A DNA stretch of 64,000 nucleotides from NCBI GenBank assembly GCA_964016875.1, contig OZ024722.1, forward strand, positions 13,832,576-13,896,575. The letters run 5' to 3'. The notes under the pieces were generated by a model. The model was not told the origin of the DNA, did no database searches, and saw nothing but the letters and a program-made list of their open reading frames with translations. The position numbers were made by a program, and so were the translations under genes. This DNA is from Fallopia convolvulus (Eukaryota > Streptophyta > Magnoliopsida > Caryophyllales > Polygonaceae). Shown piece after piece: positions 1 through 9,800 of the stretch (positions are counted from its first letter, which is position 1; every line of letters starts with the position of its first letter).

Positions 1-763
1 TGGCTGCACCCATGTCAATCTTTTGCCCCTCCAAAATAACTCTAAGGAGAAAGATATCCTTCCTAGGACAGTTATTCTCACCCTCTCCTCTGCCCGTGAT
101 AGAATGGGCAAAGAACCTCTGAACAATCCGAATTATTGGATGAGTAATACCCGATGCCTTTGTTCTAGAAGCCTGGTACACATCGGTCCCAGAAAGTCGG
201 ACCCACTGTTCGTTGTTCATCCAAGTGGTCCTAGACTCCCATCCATCAAAATTCTCTTGGTTCCTGGTAAATCTGAAAAGCTTGTTGATATCGGTAAGAG
301 TCATGCACCTCATCACCCCTCCTAATTGAAAAATGCACCGTCCTTCGTTAGCAAACCGCCCCTCTAAGATATGAGCCTCCAATGTGCTCAAGAACTCCAA
401 TACTAGGCCACGGTACACCGACAATCTCATACTCAACAACCCAAGAAAATTGTTACTAAACTCAAATTTCCTCAATTCAACAGCCAAAACCAAGTCCGCC
501 ACCAAATCCCAATCAATATATCTCGGGGCTTGGATTTCACGCTCCTTCAAATCATTAAACCGGTCTAGATGCTTCATGTTCCTAAATTGGATACCAAAAG
601 TCGCCGGTGTAATCTCGTTGCTTGATGCAGAAGCTCTAGGTGGAGCTCGGGATCGAGATGAAGAGGGCGTTGCGGTTTGAGCCCTAGATGATGCCGTTCG
701 AGTTGCTCTTTGAGGATGACTCGAGCTTGAAGGAGCGTTAGCCGGAGCTTTAGTACGACCCAT
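1..763 (-). CDS. Athila-type third ORF (ORF1/env-position protein), N-terminal part, runs off the window
   Basis: Starting at the ATG complementary to 761-763, the minus strand stays open for about 254 codons to the window edge. The product begins MGRTKAPANAPSSSSH, followed by a Ser/Ala/Arg-rich tail of about 50 residues and then a globular part (IQFRNMKHLDRFNDLKEREI, WDLVADLVLAVELRKF, MTLTDINKLFRF). The globular part resembles the plant Athila ORF-1 family, which lies between pol and the 3' LTR in Athila-lineage Ty3/gypsy elements. Its position downstream of a minus-strand gag-pol fits this. The function of this protein family is unknown; an envelope-like role has been proposed but nothing here tests it. 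No transmembrane segment is obvious in the visible part. The C-terminal half lies outside the window. A remnant of the C-terminal half from a different element is at 8622-9800. Confidence 0.75.
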   Translation of the reverse strand, partial: MGRTKAPANAPSSSSHPQRATRTASSRAQTATPSSSRSRAPPRASASSNEITPATFGIQFRNMKHLDRFNDLKEREIQAPRYIDWDLVADLVLAVELRKFEFSNNFLGLLSMRLSVYRGLVLEFLSTLEAHILEGRFANEGRCIFQLGGVMRCMTLTDINKLFRFTRNQENFDGWESRTTWMNNEQWVRLSGTDVYQASRTKASGITHPIIRIVQRFFAHSITGRGEGENNCPRKDIFLLRVILEGQKIDMGAA

Positions 764-1692
764 GGTAGAAGTTACCTACACAATCAATCAAAAACACCAC
801 AAGCAAACACAATTCGATTGCCCCGGCAAGAGCAATCCACCAAACAAGTAATAATAGACAATAATAGCTCTCAAAACACTCTCTTCCCCCACTAACCTAG
901 ATTAATTAGCATGAAAATTAATTAATTTCAAAATTATGGAATTTTCAAATTCTAAACATGAAACTAACTCATAATCATGCTAATATTGAAGAATCCAAAC
1001 TCAAATTGAAGAAATTTGACCTAAAAATCCCTTAAATTGAGGTTTTTATGCAAAACCTAATTTAGATAAGTTTAGGTTGAAATCTTCAATTTTTGGATGA
1101 AATTTGAAGAGAAGAGTGAGCAATCTTACTTGTTTGATGATTAGGAGTGCAAATCCGGGCTTGATTTGTGGTTTGGACTTGAATGGAAGCTTGAAGGTGG
1201 TATTTTAATGGAGGAAGAGTAGAGAAGAGCTGTTCGGCGCTGTAGAGGAAGAAGGGGAGTGAATGGGAAAAGCTGGAATTTTGGGGTTTAATGCGCCGAA
1301 AAAACCCAGAGCGCGGTTTGGCACCGCTGAGAGCGCGGTCGCCTCCCGGTTTTGCCCGCGCTCATGCCACAGAAAGTTGGCCCTTCGGGGCACGGTTTGG
1401 GCACTATGGCGCGATGGCGCTCCAGCGGGTTTAAACACGGGTTGGCCGCAGAAACTCTGGCTCGATTTGTTCGGTCCCGGACCCGGAGATGCAAGGGCGC
1501 CTTGGCTTCCTCGAACCGCGTGTACCTATTTTCCAACTTTACCTACAACTAAGAATAAAAACAAACCGGAAACCACACAAAAACACACCAAAAACAAAAC
1601 TAAATCTAGAAAACAAATAAAAAATAAAAACAAAGCTTGGGTTGCCTCCCAAGAAGCGCTTGTTTAACGTCATTATCTTGACGCATTACCTC
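764..1692. other. Spacer between pol and third ORF of element A1
   Basis: About 930 bp without a convincing gene. It includes an AT-rich stretch (780-1110) upstream of the third ORF. It also holds a GC-rich block (1290-1520) with copy A of a repeated element-specific motif, and an A-rich stretch (1555-1640). Apparent short ORFs over the GC-rich block on both strands are by-products of its base composition. Confidence 0.6.
1308..1380 (+). repeat. GC-rich internal motif, copy A (element A1 spacer)
   Basis: The block contains GAGCGCGGTTTG (1309-1320), then GAGCGCGGTCGC (1331-1342), then TTTGCCCGCGCTCATGCC and CAGAAAGT (1351-1376). The same ordered words recur in gag (5581-5637) and in the LTR (8258-8330), all in the same orientation. 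The base composition differs sharply from the AT-rich surroundings. Confidence 0.75.
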
Positions 1693-4600
1693 TCATGTGT
1701 TTGGCTCGTTCAAAACCATTTCTTCAAGAATAGCATTGCTAAATTCTTCAAAATACGGCTTCAAACGCTGTCCGTTCACTTTCTGCACTGAATGAGTAGC
1801 TCCATCATAAGTTTCCACCGCTCCATGAGGAAACGTCTTAGCAACTATGAATGGCCCCGTCCATCTCGACCTTAGCTTACCTGGAAAAAGTTTTAGTCTA
1901 GATTGATATAATAAACCTTGTCACCTACCGTAAAACTTTTCCTCCATATTTTCTTGTCATGCCAAGCTTTGGTCTTCTCCTTGTATATGGCCGCATTGTC
2001 ATAAGCTTCTAACCGTAACTCCTCAAGCTCTTGCAATTGAAGCTTCCTCAACTCACCGGCCTCATCCATCTGAAGACTACAATTCTTCACAGCCCAATAA
2101 GCTCGGTGTTAGATCTCCACCGGAAGGTGACAAGCTTTACCAAACACCAACCGAAAGGGTGACATTCCAATCGGTGTTTTGTAAGCCGTCCTGTATGCCC
2201 ATAGAGCATCGTCTAAGTGAGTACTCCAATCCTTCCAGTTTAGCGACACCGTCTTTTCAAGAATGGCTTTGATCTCTCTGTTAGATACCTCTGCTTGTCC
2301 ATTCGTTTGTGGGTGGTAGGCCGTAGAAATCCTGTGTGTGACATGATATTTCTTCAAGAGCGCACTGACCGTTTTGTTGCAAAAATGGGATCCCTTGTCA
2401 CTAATTAAAGCTCTAGGAATCCCAAATCTTCAGAATATATGCACCTTCAAAAAATCTGCCACAACTCGGGAATCATTAGTCCGGGTGGCCTTCGCTTCCA
2501 CCCATTTGGAAACGTAGTCCACCGCTAATAAAATATAAATATTCCCGTAAGAACTAAGAAAGGGGTCCATGAAGTCTATACCCCAAACATCAAATACCTC
2601 ACAAAAGATAATTGAAGTTTGAGGCATTTCATCCCTTCGGGATATATTCCCGACCCTTTGGCATCGGTCACAAGATTTGCAAAAAGCATACGCATCCCGA
2701 AAGATGGTAGGCCAAAAGAATCCTGCATCCAACACTTTCCTAGCGGTTTTCCTAGCACTAAAGTGCCCCCCACAAGCATAAGAATGACAAAATGACAAAA
2801 TTGAAGTTACCTCATTATCCGAGAGGCAACGCCAGATTACCTGATCGGAACAATGTTTCCAAAGATATGGATCGTCCCACACATAATACCGTGCTTCACT
2901 CTTGAGTTTATCCCTTTGGGCCTTGCTAAAGCTAGGAGGAAACACACTTGAAACGAGAAAATTAACCAAATGAGCATACCAAGGTTGAAGTACACGTAAC
3001 GAAAACAGGGTATCATCTGGAAATTCTTCTCTAATAGGTGTGACTTGAGCACATCGTTCCTCCTCATGGACTAAGCGACTAAGATGATCCGCTACCACGT
3101 TTTCCGCCCCCTTTTTGTCTTTGATCTCAATGTTAAATTCGCTCAACAATAAGATCCATCTAATTAACCTGGGCTTTGCCTCCTTCTTCGTCAACAAGTA
3201 ACGAAGGGATGCATGATCCGTGTAGACAATCACCTTTGTACCTAGCAAATAAGACCGAAACTTTTCCAAAGCAAAAACCACAGCCAAGAGTTCCTTCTCG
3301 GTGGTGTAATAATTTTTCTGTGCTTCATTCAAAGTCATAGAAGCATAATGGATAACATGAGAAGCCTTACTAATCTTTTGACCTAAGACTGCTCCTACCG
3401 TATAGTCACTTGCATCACACATCAGCTCAAAAGGTAGGAACCAATCTGGGGGTTGAATTATTGGTGCAGTGGTGAGGCGAGCCTTCAACTCATCAAAAGC
3501 TCTTTTACAAGCTTCATTAAAGTCAAAGGTAACATCCTTCTTGAGTAACTCACAAAGGGGTGAAGTAATCTTTGAGAAGTCCTTAATGAACCTGCGGTAA
3601 AAACCTGCGTGACCAAGAAAAGAGCATACTTCTCGAACATTAGTAGGATAAGGCAAGGATTGAATTACTTCAACCTTTGCCTTATCAACCTCAATCCCTT
3701 TAGATGACACTATATGACCTAACACTATGCCCTGCTCTACCATAAAATGGCATTTTTCAGAATTAAGACAAAGGCTAGTATCTTCACAACGCTTTAGCAC
3801 AAGTGTCAAGTGAGTTAAACAAGAATCAAAGTCATTTCCATGAACGGTGAAATCATCCATAAAGACTTCAATGAAGTTCTCTATGTATTCAGAGAATATA
3901 CTGACCATACACCTTTGAAAGGTTGCGGGTGCATTACATAGACCAAATGGCATCCTTCGGTAAGCGAATGTGCCAAATGGGCAAGTAAATGTTGTCTTCT
4001 CTTGATCCTCGGGTGCAATTGCTATCTGAAAATAACCTGAATACCCATCCAAGAAACAATAGAAGGAACGACCCGCAAGTCGCTCAAGCATTTGGTCAAT
4101 AAATGGTAAAGGAAAATGGTCTTTACGGGTTACCGTGTTGAGCTTTCGGTAATCGATGCATACACGCCACCCGGTTTGAATTCTTGTTGGAATGAGCTCA
4201 CCATCTTAATTCTCCTTCACCGTGATTCCACCTTTCTTGGGAACGACGTGAGTAGGACTTACCCATTTGCTATCGAATATTGGAAAAATCATACCTGCTT
4301 GGAGAAGTTTCAGGACCTCCTTTTTCACAACCTCCATCATAGGCGGGTTCAACCTTCTTTGTGTTTTTCTTGAGGGCTTTGCTTCATCCTCCAATAGGAT
4401 TCTATGCATACATGTAGAGGGGCTTATTCCTCTAATGTCGGCAATAGTCCATCCTATAGCGGATTTATGCTCCCTTAAAACATCCAACAACCGGTTTTCT
4501 TGATCTTGAGTCAGCTTGTTTGAGATTATCACCGGTAAGGTATCTCCATCACCTAGGAAAGCGTACTTGAGGTGGTTCGGTAGTTGCTTAAGCTCTACCT

Positions 4601-4985
4601 TAGGGGCCTGCACAATAGAAGGAACAAGCTTCTCGCTTGGCAATGTTAGTGGCATGGGCTTTGAGGCCGGTAGCAAGAGTGGTCGCTCATAGTGAGCGTT
4701 CAACTCGGCTACAACTTCCTGCATATCATCATTCAACATAAATTCCACTTCATCTTTATCAACCACAGAATTTTCAAGAGTAGATTGCAATTCATCATGA
4801 TCATTAATGCCAAAGAAGTCTTGAACAAGAGTATCTAACACATCAATTGAACATGAAGAATGAACATCATAGGGAAATTTCATAGCATCATAGATATTGT
4901 ATTCCACTTTTTCCCCATCAAACTCCATGGTTAATGAGCCACTACACACATCAATTTTAGTTTTGGTTGTCTTTAAGAATGGTCA
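1693..4985 (-). pseudogene. Athila pol: reverse transcriptase, RNase H and integrase, broken
   Basis: The decayed pol of element A1. Reverse transcriptase motifs are visible (GYSGYFQIAIAPEDQEKTTF, FGLCNAPATFQRCM) with the catalytic box as VFMDDF, a Tyr/Val-to-Phe/Met variant of YxDD. RNase H follows (MCDASDYTVGAVLGQ, YTTEKELLAVVFALEKF, VYTDHASLRYL, ADHLSRL). Integrase has a His/Cys zinc region (CHSYACGGHF, CKSCDRCQR) and the DDE core (WGIDFMDPF, ISDKGSHF, HPQTNGQAEVSNREIK). Its C-terminal GPF-type module (RSRWTGPF) is readable after a frame change near 1890. In-frame stops occur at 4206-4208, 2430-2432 and at 2109. The natural end is the TGA complementary to 1693-1695. It acted in cytoplasmic virus-like particles and at integration; it is not expected to be functional now. 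Confidence 0.88.
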
Positions 4986-4987
4986 AC

Positions 4988-7153
4988 CTAAGAGAATTGG
5001 ATCTGCATGTTTGTCATGTTCCATTTCAAGTACGTAAAAATAGCAGGGAAAATCAACTTATCAACCATAACAAGCACTTCTTCTATAATCCCCTTTGGGT
5101 AAACGTTAGACCTATCAGCCAATTGAATGACTACACTTGTTGCATGCAATGGACCCAGCCCAAGAGACTCATAAATTGAATAAGGCAAAACATTGATAGA
5201 AGCACCTAAGTCTAGCATAGCCTTTTCAAATTTTGTCTCACCTATGATACAAGGGATAGTAAACCTACCTGGATCTTCGCATTTTTGTGGCAGTCGTCTT
5301 TGGAAGACCGCTGAGATTTGCTCACTAACCTTGATCTTTTGCCTCCCTTTTTGCTTTTGATTCCTCTTGACCGTGCATAACTCCTTCAAAAATTTAGTGT
5401 AGCGAGGAATGCTCTTGATAAGCTTGAGAAGTGGAATATTCACCTCGCACTTGCTAAATGTTTCGAAGATCTCTTTGTCGTTCTCGATCTTACGGGTCTC
5501 CTTTAAGGCTTCGGGAAAAGGTGGAAGGGGTTTGAGAGCCGAGGTCGAAGGGGTCGAGGAATCGTAGTTGATCACTAACGGCGCGGTTTGGTCGCCCTGG
5601 AGCGCGGTCGCGCTCTGGCCGTTTTGGCCGCGCTCGGTCTGATATTCAAACTCCGAAATTTCGCCCTCCTCGGTTTCTTCCTCATGCAAGGTTGGTTGCT
5701 TGTCGGCTTTGGTTTCCAACACTTTACCACTACGGAGCGATATTGCATTCACATTCTGTTTAGGATTGAGTTCCGTCTGAGAGGGTAACCTGTTGGAATC
5801 TTTAGCTTCAAGTTTACTCATTGCCTTTGCAAGTTGGCTCATCAGATTTTCCAAGTTGGTGATGCTTGATTTGGTGTCTTGCTGAAATTGCCCCATAGAT
5901 TGATGCATAATAGTCATGTTTTGGGTAAGAGAACGGATCATTTCATCTGTGGATAAGGATGAGCCTTGATTCGGTGCTTGAGGCTGAGGTTGAGGTTGAA
6001 AGGGAGGTCTAAAACCTGGAGGCCCGTTTGGAGGTGCATACTGATGATTTTGATTTCCATACCTCAAATTGTGATGATCCTTCCAGCCCGGATTGTACGT
6101 GGTTGAATAAGAATCATATGCAGGTCTTCTTGGCCCATAGCCTCCAAGTGCATTAACTTCCTCCTCTTGAGTATGAAGAGTAGGACAAGCATCCGTCTTG
6201 TGAGTAACATCGGAGCAGAAACCGCACGTCTTAACTTGCTGTTGTCCTTTAAACATGAATTGCCTGAACATTGACTTCAACTCATTCACCTCTTCATGTA
6301 AAGTCGTAGCATCGATAGAATTCGCAGCCTTCATTGTAGCTCTTTTGCTAAATTGTCGAGAGCCTTCAGAAAGTTCATGAAATAGATCAAAAGCTTCATC
6401 GGGAGTCTTGTTCAGGATGTTTCCTCCACAAGCGGCATTAACATGTCGTCGTTCTTCATCCAATAAGCCCTCATGAAGGTACATAACAAGATCCATCCGA
6501 GAATAACCATGATAGGGGCAGCTTGAAATTAGCTTTTTGAACCTCTCATAATACTCATAAAGCGATTGGTTCGGGAGCTGTTCAATGTTGCTAATGCTCT
6601 TTTTCAGACTCAAGAGCTTTGTAGCTGGAAAATATTTCTCAAGAAAAGCCTTCTTCAATTGCTCCCAAGTCTCTATACTGCCAGGAGCCAAATAATAGAG
6701 CCAGTCACTAGCTCCATCCTTCAAAGAGAAAGGGAAAGCTCTCAGCTTGATTTGATCATCAGTGACGCCTTTTGGCTTCATGCTAGTGCAGACACCATGA
6801 AATTCCGCTAGATGTTTGTTGGGATCTTCACCTGCCTTCCCATAGAATTGAGGAAGGAGGTGAATTAATCCAGATTTCAGTTCAAATTGGACACCGTCAG
6901 GGAGCTCAGGTAACCTCACCGCCAATGGTTGTTGGGCCAAATCAGGTGCAGTCAACTGTCTCAGTGTTTGTTGAGCCATCTCTTCTATTTCAGGAACGCT
7001 ATCAGAATCAGAATCAGAATCAGAAGAAGAAGCCAGGTTGAACGATAGTTCCCGAGAAATCGCACGAGCTTGCCTGCGCACCCTAGAGATTGTCCTTTCA
7101 ATTTCTGAATCAAACGCAACAAGAGATGGATTAGTAGCACGGGTCTGAACCAT
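4988..7153 (-). CDS. Athila gag-protease polyprotein (721 aa), frameshifted at its C-terminus
   Basis: Gag makes the virus-like particle that packages element RNA. The start MVQTRATNPSLVAF lies 67 bp inside the PBS. A Ser-Asp run is followed by the retrotransposon gag domain at about residues 100-260 (WLYYLAPGSIETWEQLKKAF, YEYYERFKKLISSCP, FDLFHELSEGSRQFSKR). A CCHC zinc knuckle (CGFCSDVTHKTDAC) sits near residue 310, then a Gln/Pro-rich linker. The pepsin-type protease active site reads DLGASINVLP near residue 640, where DTG/DSG is usual; DLGAS is common in this lineage. A one-base loss near 5040 sends the frame to the stop at 4988, and a further stop near 4985 lies in the old frame, so the link to pol is broken. 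Copy B of the GC-rich motif is inside this frame at 5581-5637. Confidence 0.9.
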   Translation of the reverse strand: MVQTRATNPSLVAFDSEIERTISRVRRQARAISRELSFNLASSSDSDSDSDSVPEIEEMAQQTLRQLTAPDLAQQPLAVRLPELPDGVQFELKSGLIHLLPQFYGKAGEDPNKHLAEFHGVCTSMKPKGVTDDQIKLRAFPFSLKDGASDWLYYLAPGSIETWEQLKKAFLEKYFPATKLLSLKKSISNIEQLPNQSLYEYYERFKKLISSCPYHGYSRMDLVMYLHEGLLDEERRHVNAACGGNILNKTPDEAFDLFHELSEGSRQFSKRATMKAANSIDATTLHEEVNELKSMFRQFMFKGQQQVKTCGFCSDVTHKTDACPTLHTQEEEVNALGGYGPRRPAYDSYSTTYNPGWKDHHNLRYGNQNHQYAPPNGPPGFRPPFQPQPQPQAPNQGSSLSTDEMIRSLTQNMTIMHQSMGQFQQDTKSSITNLENLMSQLAKAMSKLEAKDSNRLPSQTELNPKQNVNAISLRSGKVLETKADKQPTLHEEETEEGEISEFEYQTERGQNGQSATALQGDQTAPLVINYDSSTPSTSALKPLPPFPEALKETRKIENDKEIFETFSKCEVNIPLLKLIKSIPRYTKFLKELCTVKRNQKQKGRQKIKVSEQISAVFQRRLPQKCEDPGRFTIPCIIGETKFEKAMLDLGASINVLPYSIYESLGLGPLHATSVVIQLADRSNVYPKGIIEEVLVMVDKLIFPAIFTYLKWNMTNMQIQFS
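5581..5637 (+). repeat. GC-rich internal motif, copy B (inside gag)
   Basis: GCGCGGTTTG (5581-5590), GGAGCGCGGTCGCGCTCTG (5599-5617) and GTTTTGGCCGCGCTCGG (5621-5637) repeat the words of copies A and C in the same order and orientation, within an open gag frame. Confidence 0.75.
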
Positions 7154-7220
7154 GCAAATGGTTCACACCCAAAAATAAAAATAAAAAATAACACTAGATA
7201 AATACAAATAATTTGCCGAG

Positions 7221-7238
7221 TCCCCGGCAACAACGCCA
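7221..7238 (-). promoter_or_regulatory. Primer-binding site, tRNA-Asp type
   Basis: On the minus strand the site reads TGGCGTTGTTGCCGGGGA, four bases after the LTR end. Athila elements typically prime from tRNA-Asp with TGGCGCCGTTGCCGGGGA; this copy differs at two bases (both C to T). It is the start point of minus-strand DNA synthesis. Confidence 0.85.
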
Positions 7239-7242
7239 AATT

Positions 7243-8621
7243 TGACGAGCACTTTTACGTCGTTATAAAAGCACTGACAAAGAAAATTCCTAACTTCCTA
7301 ACCTTAGTAAAGTGGAAGCAAGGGTCGAACCCACAGAGACTCAGATTATTCGGATTTAAGTAATGTTACTAAGTTAAGGGGGAGAGTTTATAATTGTAAA
7401 CTAAAAATCTAAGTAATTAAAACTAATTAAAACAAAGCAAGTAAAGTGATTTAAGATTCAAATATGGAGAAAAGCGTCCAACCAGTTTTGTATCCATTGT
7501 ATACATGAGTTTTGATCCTCGATTATTCTTATTTGAATTTCCCTTGACTAATCTATTGTGAATTTTATGAATTCAAGCTTAAGGTGATTGTTAATATACA
7601 CCGTCTTTAACAACCTTTTAACCAATTAACCTAGAAAACCTTCTATGTCAAATTGATCATGCCATTAAGTTCAAAGCATTCAATAGAAACAATAATCATA
7701 AATTCCACCGTCTATTCATGAAGTCTTGTGATTAAATTCTCCGCCTTTGATTAACCTTATTCCACCATCTATAAGTTTAATCAAGGATTCATCCATGAAT
7801 AATCAAATCCCACCGTCTATTTAATTATTCTAGTTGTAATTCAACCTAGAAGTAGAATAGGTGATCAAGCTATTATAATCCTAAGTGAATTTAATCGATT
7901 AAGCACGGAGAGATTCAATCTAGTCAAGGCAAACTAAAATAATTCAAATCTCACAAACAATCATGCATACAACTTCAACTAACTAGTTGGACATGAGAAA
8001 ATTAGCTAGAAATTGTCATTGAAGAAAAATAAAACTTACAAGAGTCAAGTTGATCTTCAATTGCAAAACTAGGGTTTTTGTCTCCCACAAGTCTCCAAAC
8101 TCAATCAAACTTAGAACACAAGAATAATAGATAGCATAAAAATCCAAATAAAACCTAGAGAAAGTATTTATATTATGTCTAAAAATATCCAAAAGAAATA
8201 TTAGACTCGGCCCACAAGATCTCGCGTAGCCTAAGTCAACGCCGCACCAACGCGCTGGAGCGCGGTTTGATCCTCCCAGAACGCGACCGCGCTCTGCCGG
8301 CGTTGCCCGCGCTGACGCCGCAGAAAGTCTACTCCTCCAGCGCGGTCTAGTCTTCAATCCGCGGTTTAGTCCCTTCACTCTTGTCTTGTAATTTTTGCCT
8401 CGGGTCTTCACTTCAACGCTCCCTATGCATCCCGAAGTTCCGTCCTAAGCCTTTCATCCACCGTCTTCCACCTTCCGGCCTACAATTATGCGTAAAGACG
8501 CGTAGATTCCGAACTAAACGAAAATAAAACCTAAACTAAAACTTAGAACGAAATCCTAGCTAAAAATGCATAAAACGGAAATAAAAACATGCTCTAAGAC
8601 CTATACCTATATGCTCTATCA
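7243..8621 (-). repeat. 5' LTR of Athila element A1 (about 1.38 kb)
   Basis: The boundaries are inferred from the PBS on one side and the switch to foreign coding sequence on the other. In element orientation it starts TGATAGAGC and ends CTCGTCA, a TGA...TCA terminal match. Inside are four copies of a CACC(G/A)TCT word (7599-7820) and copy C of the GC-rich motif (8258-8330). The partner LTR is outside the window, so divergence cannot be measured here. Confidence 0.8.
8258..8330 (+). repeat. GC-rich internal motif, copy C (inside LTR)
   Basis: GAGCGCGGTTTGA (8258-8270), AACGCGACCGCGCTCTGCCG (8280-8299), TTGCCCGCGCTGACGCC (8303-8319) and CAGAAAGTCT (8321-8330). It follows copy A closely, including the trailing CAGAAAGT. 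Further CGCGGT words occur at 8341 and 8360. Confidence 0.75.
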
Positions 8622-9800
8622 CAATGTCAGTCACGAGTACACTATGGCGGAGTTCAATGGTATTCTCGAGCTCCCTAACCGTCTTGGGATTACAAGATTA
8701 AAGACTATAGGGTGACAAGGACTTGGAGCTATATTTCCGGGGAAGTAGAGCCTTCCGCTGCAGCACTTTTTGGGGCTAGCATCATCAACCCCATCTTTCG
8801 GATCATTCTCCGAGTACTTAGCTGCTACTTTTTGGCCCAAGAGAGAGTTTAATCGGCCAACAAGGACGGAAGTTGCATGTCTCTGAACCATACTCTTTGA
8901 GGATCCCGCCCCATTGAACTTGGGGTACGAATGGCTACAATATGTTGAGAATCAAGGGATCAAGTCAAAGGAGGTGTGGTATGGAAATTTGGTTAGTCTT
9001 TTGGCTGCCAGCCTCGATGTCGACCTCTCTCTCTACACGCCGAGCCATGCTCAGTTACTAGACAAGAATTATTGGTTCGCTTCCAACATCTTTGTGCGGA
9101 CCGAGAGAGGCCACGCTACCAAGGTTCATGGCCGAGACGTCCTTCTCACTCAAGCTAAGATGGAGCTTCTTTACGTGCCAAATTGGTGCAAGTCATGGAC
9201 AGGGCATGCGTTCCCATTAGAGCCCAAGCCACAAGATGAGCTTTCATTGAGGCCGTGTGTTTCCCGGTTTGCTCGGGAAGAAGATGTCATGGATGAAGAT
9301 GATGAAGAATCTAAGGCAAGAACAGAGGCGGGCACTAAAGAGCTCGATATCGGGGACGACGACCTCGATACCGAGGATCTGGGAACACTGATAGCTTCGT
9401 TAACGAGCCACCCAGGGTCGTTAATGACTACTTCGAGGCCACTACCGAGGCACACAACTTCGGTAACGACCCCCTGCCTCCACCTGTCGAGCCACATTCT
9501 TATGGTCTTATGCCCTACAACTCGGTAATTTTTCAAGACCACTTCCAGCCTCACAACCACTACCAACCACCTCCTCAACCCGATTACACTGGATCGAGTA
9601 TTCCACCTCCATGGGTCGAAGATCTCGCGTCTCAGATGCAACAGCTTAACCTACAGCAGACTCATAACCACCAGCGGATGGATCGGTGGGAGAGTGTTTA
9701 TTCTGCTCGTATGGAGCTAGATGATGCGAGGCATCAACAGAAGGAGGTGGATGATGCAGAGCGTTGGAGGACATTTTATGACTTTATGGGGAATTTTTAG
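8622..9800 (+). pseudogene. Athila-type third ORF remnant of element A2 (C-terminal part)
   Basis: From 8637 the plus strand reads EYTMAEFNGILELPNRLGIT, then a degenerate stretch with several stops (for example after 8710). From 8914 there is an open part with LGYEWLQYVENQGIKSKEVW, LLDKNYWFASNIFV, KMELLYVPNWCKSWTGHAFP and an acidic Asp/Glu-rich tail. A frame change near 9510 leads to a Gln/Pro/His-rich end (YQPPPQPDYTGSSIPPPW, WRTFYDFMGNF, stop at 9800). It is the same family as the ORF at 1-763 but from another element in the opposite orientation. Its start was displaced by the insertion of element A1. A TCGTTAACGA word lies inside it at 9397-9406. Not functional. Confidence 0.75.

Larger units (their letters stand above)
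1..8621 (-). mobile_element. Athila-lineage Ty3/gypsy retrotransposon (element A1), 3' end outside window
   Basis: In minus-strand order: 5' LTR (8621-7243), PBS (7238-7221), gag-protease (7153-4988), RT-RNase H-integrase (to 1693), spacer, and the third ORF (763 to beyond 1). The 3' LTR must lie left of base 1. The element is inserted into another Athila-like element in the opposite orientation, because third-ORF-like coding of the plus strand begins directly at 8622. Coding capacity is mostly kept, with a few point stops and frameshifts, so the insertion is moderately old. gag-pol would originally have been one frame; it is now broken near 5040, at about 4985, at 4206, 2430 and 2109, and near 1890. 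Confidence 0.85.

Noticed and set aside
23..680. Plus-strand ORFs at 23-325 and 384-680
   Set aside because: They overlap, antisense, a longer open minus-strand frame with clear Athila third-ORF features.
1205..1667. Several ORFs on both strands near 1.2-1.7 kb
   Set aside because: They fall on a GC-rich repeated motif and an A-rich run; the products are low-complexity with no family features.
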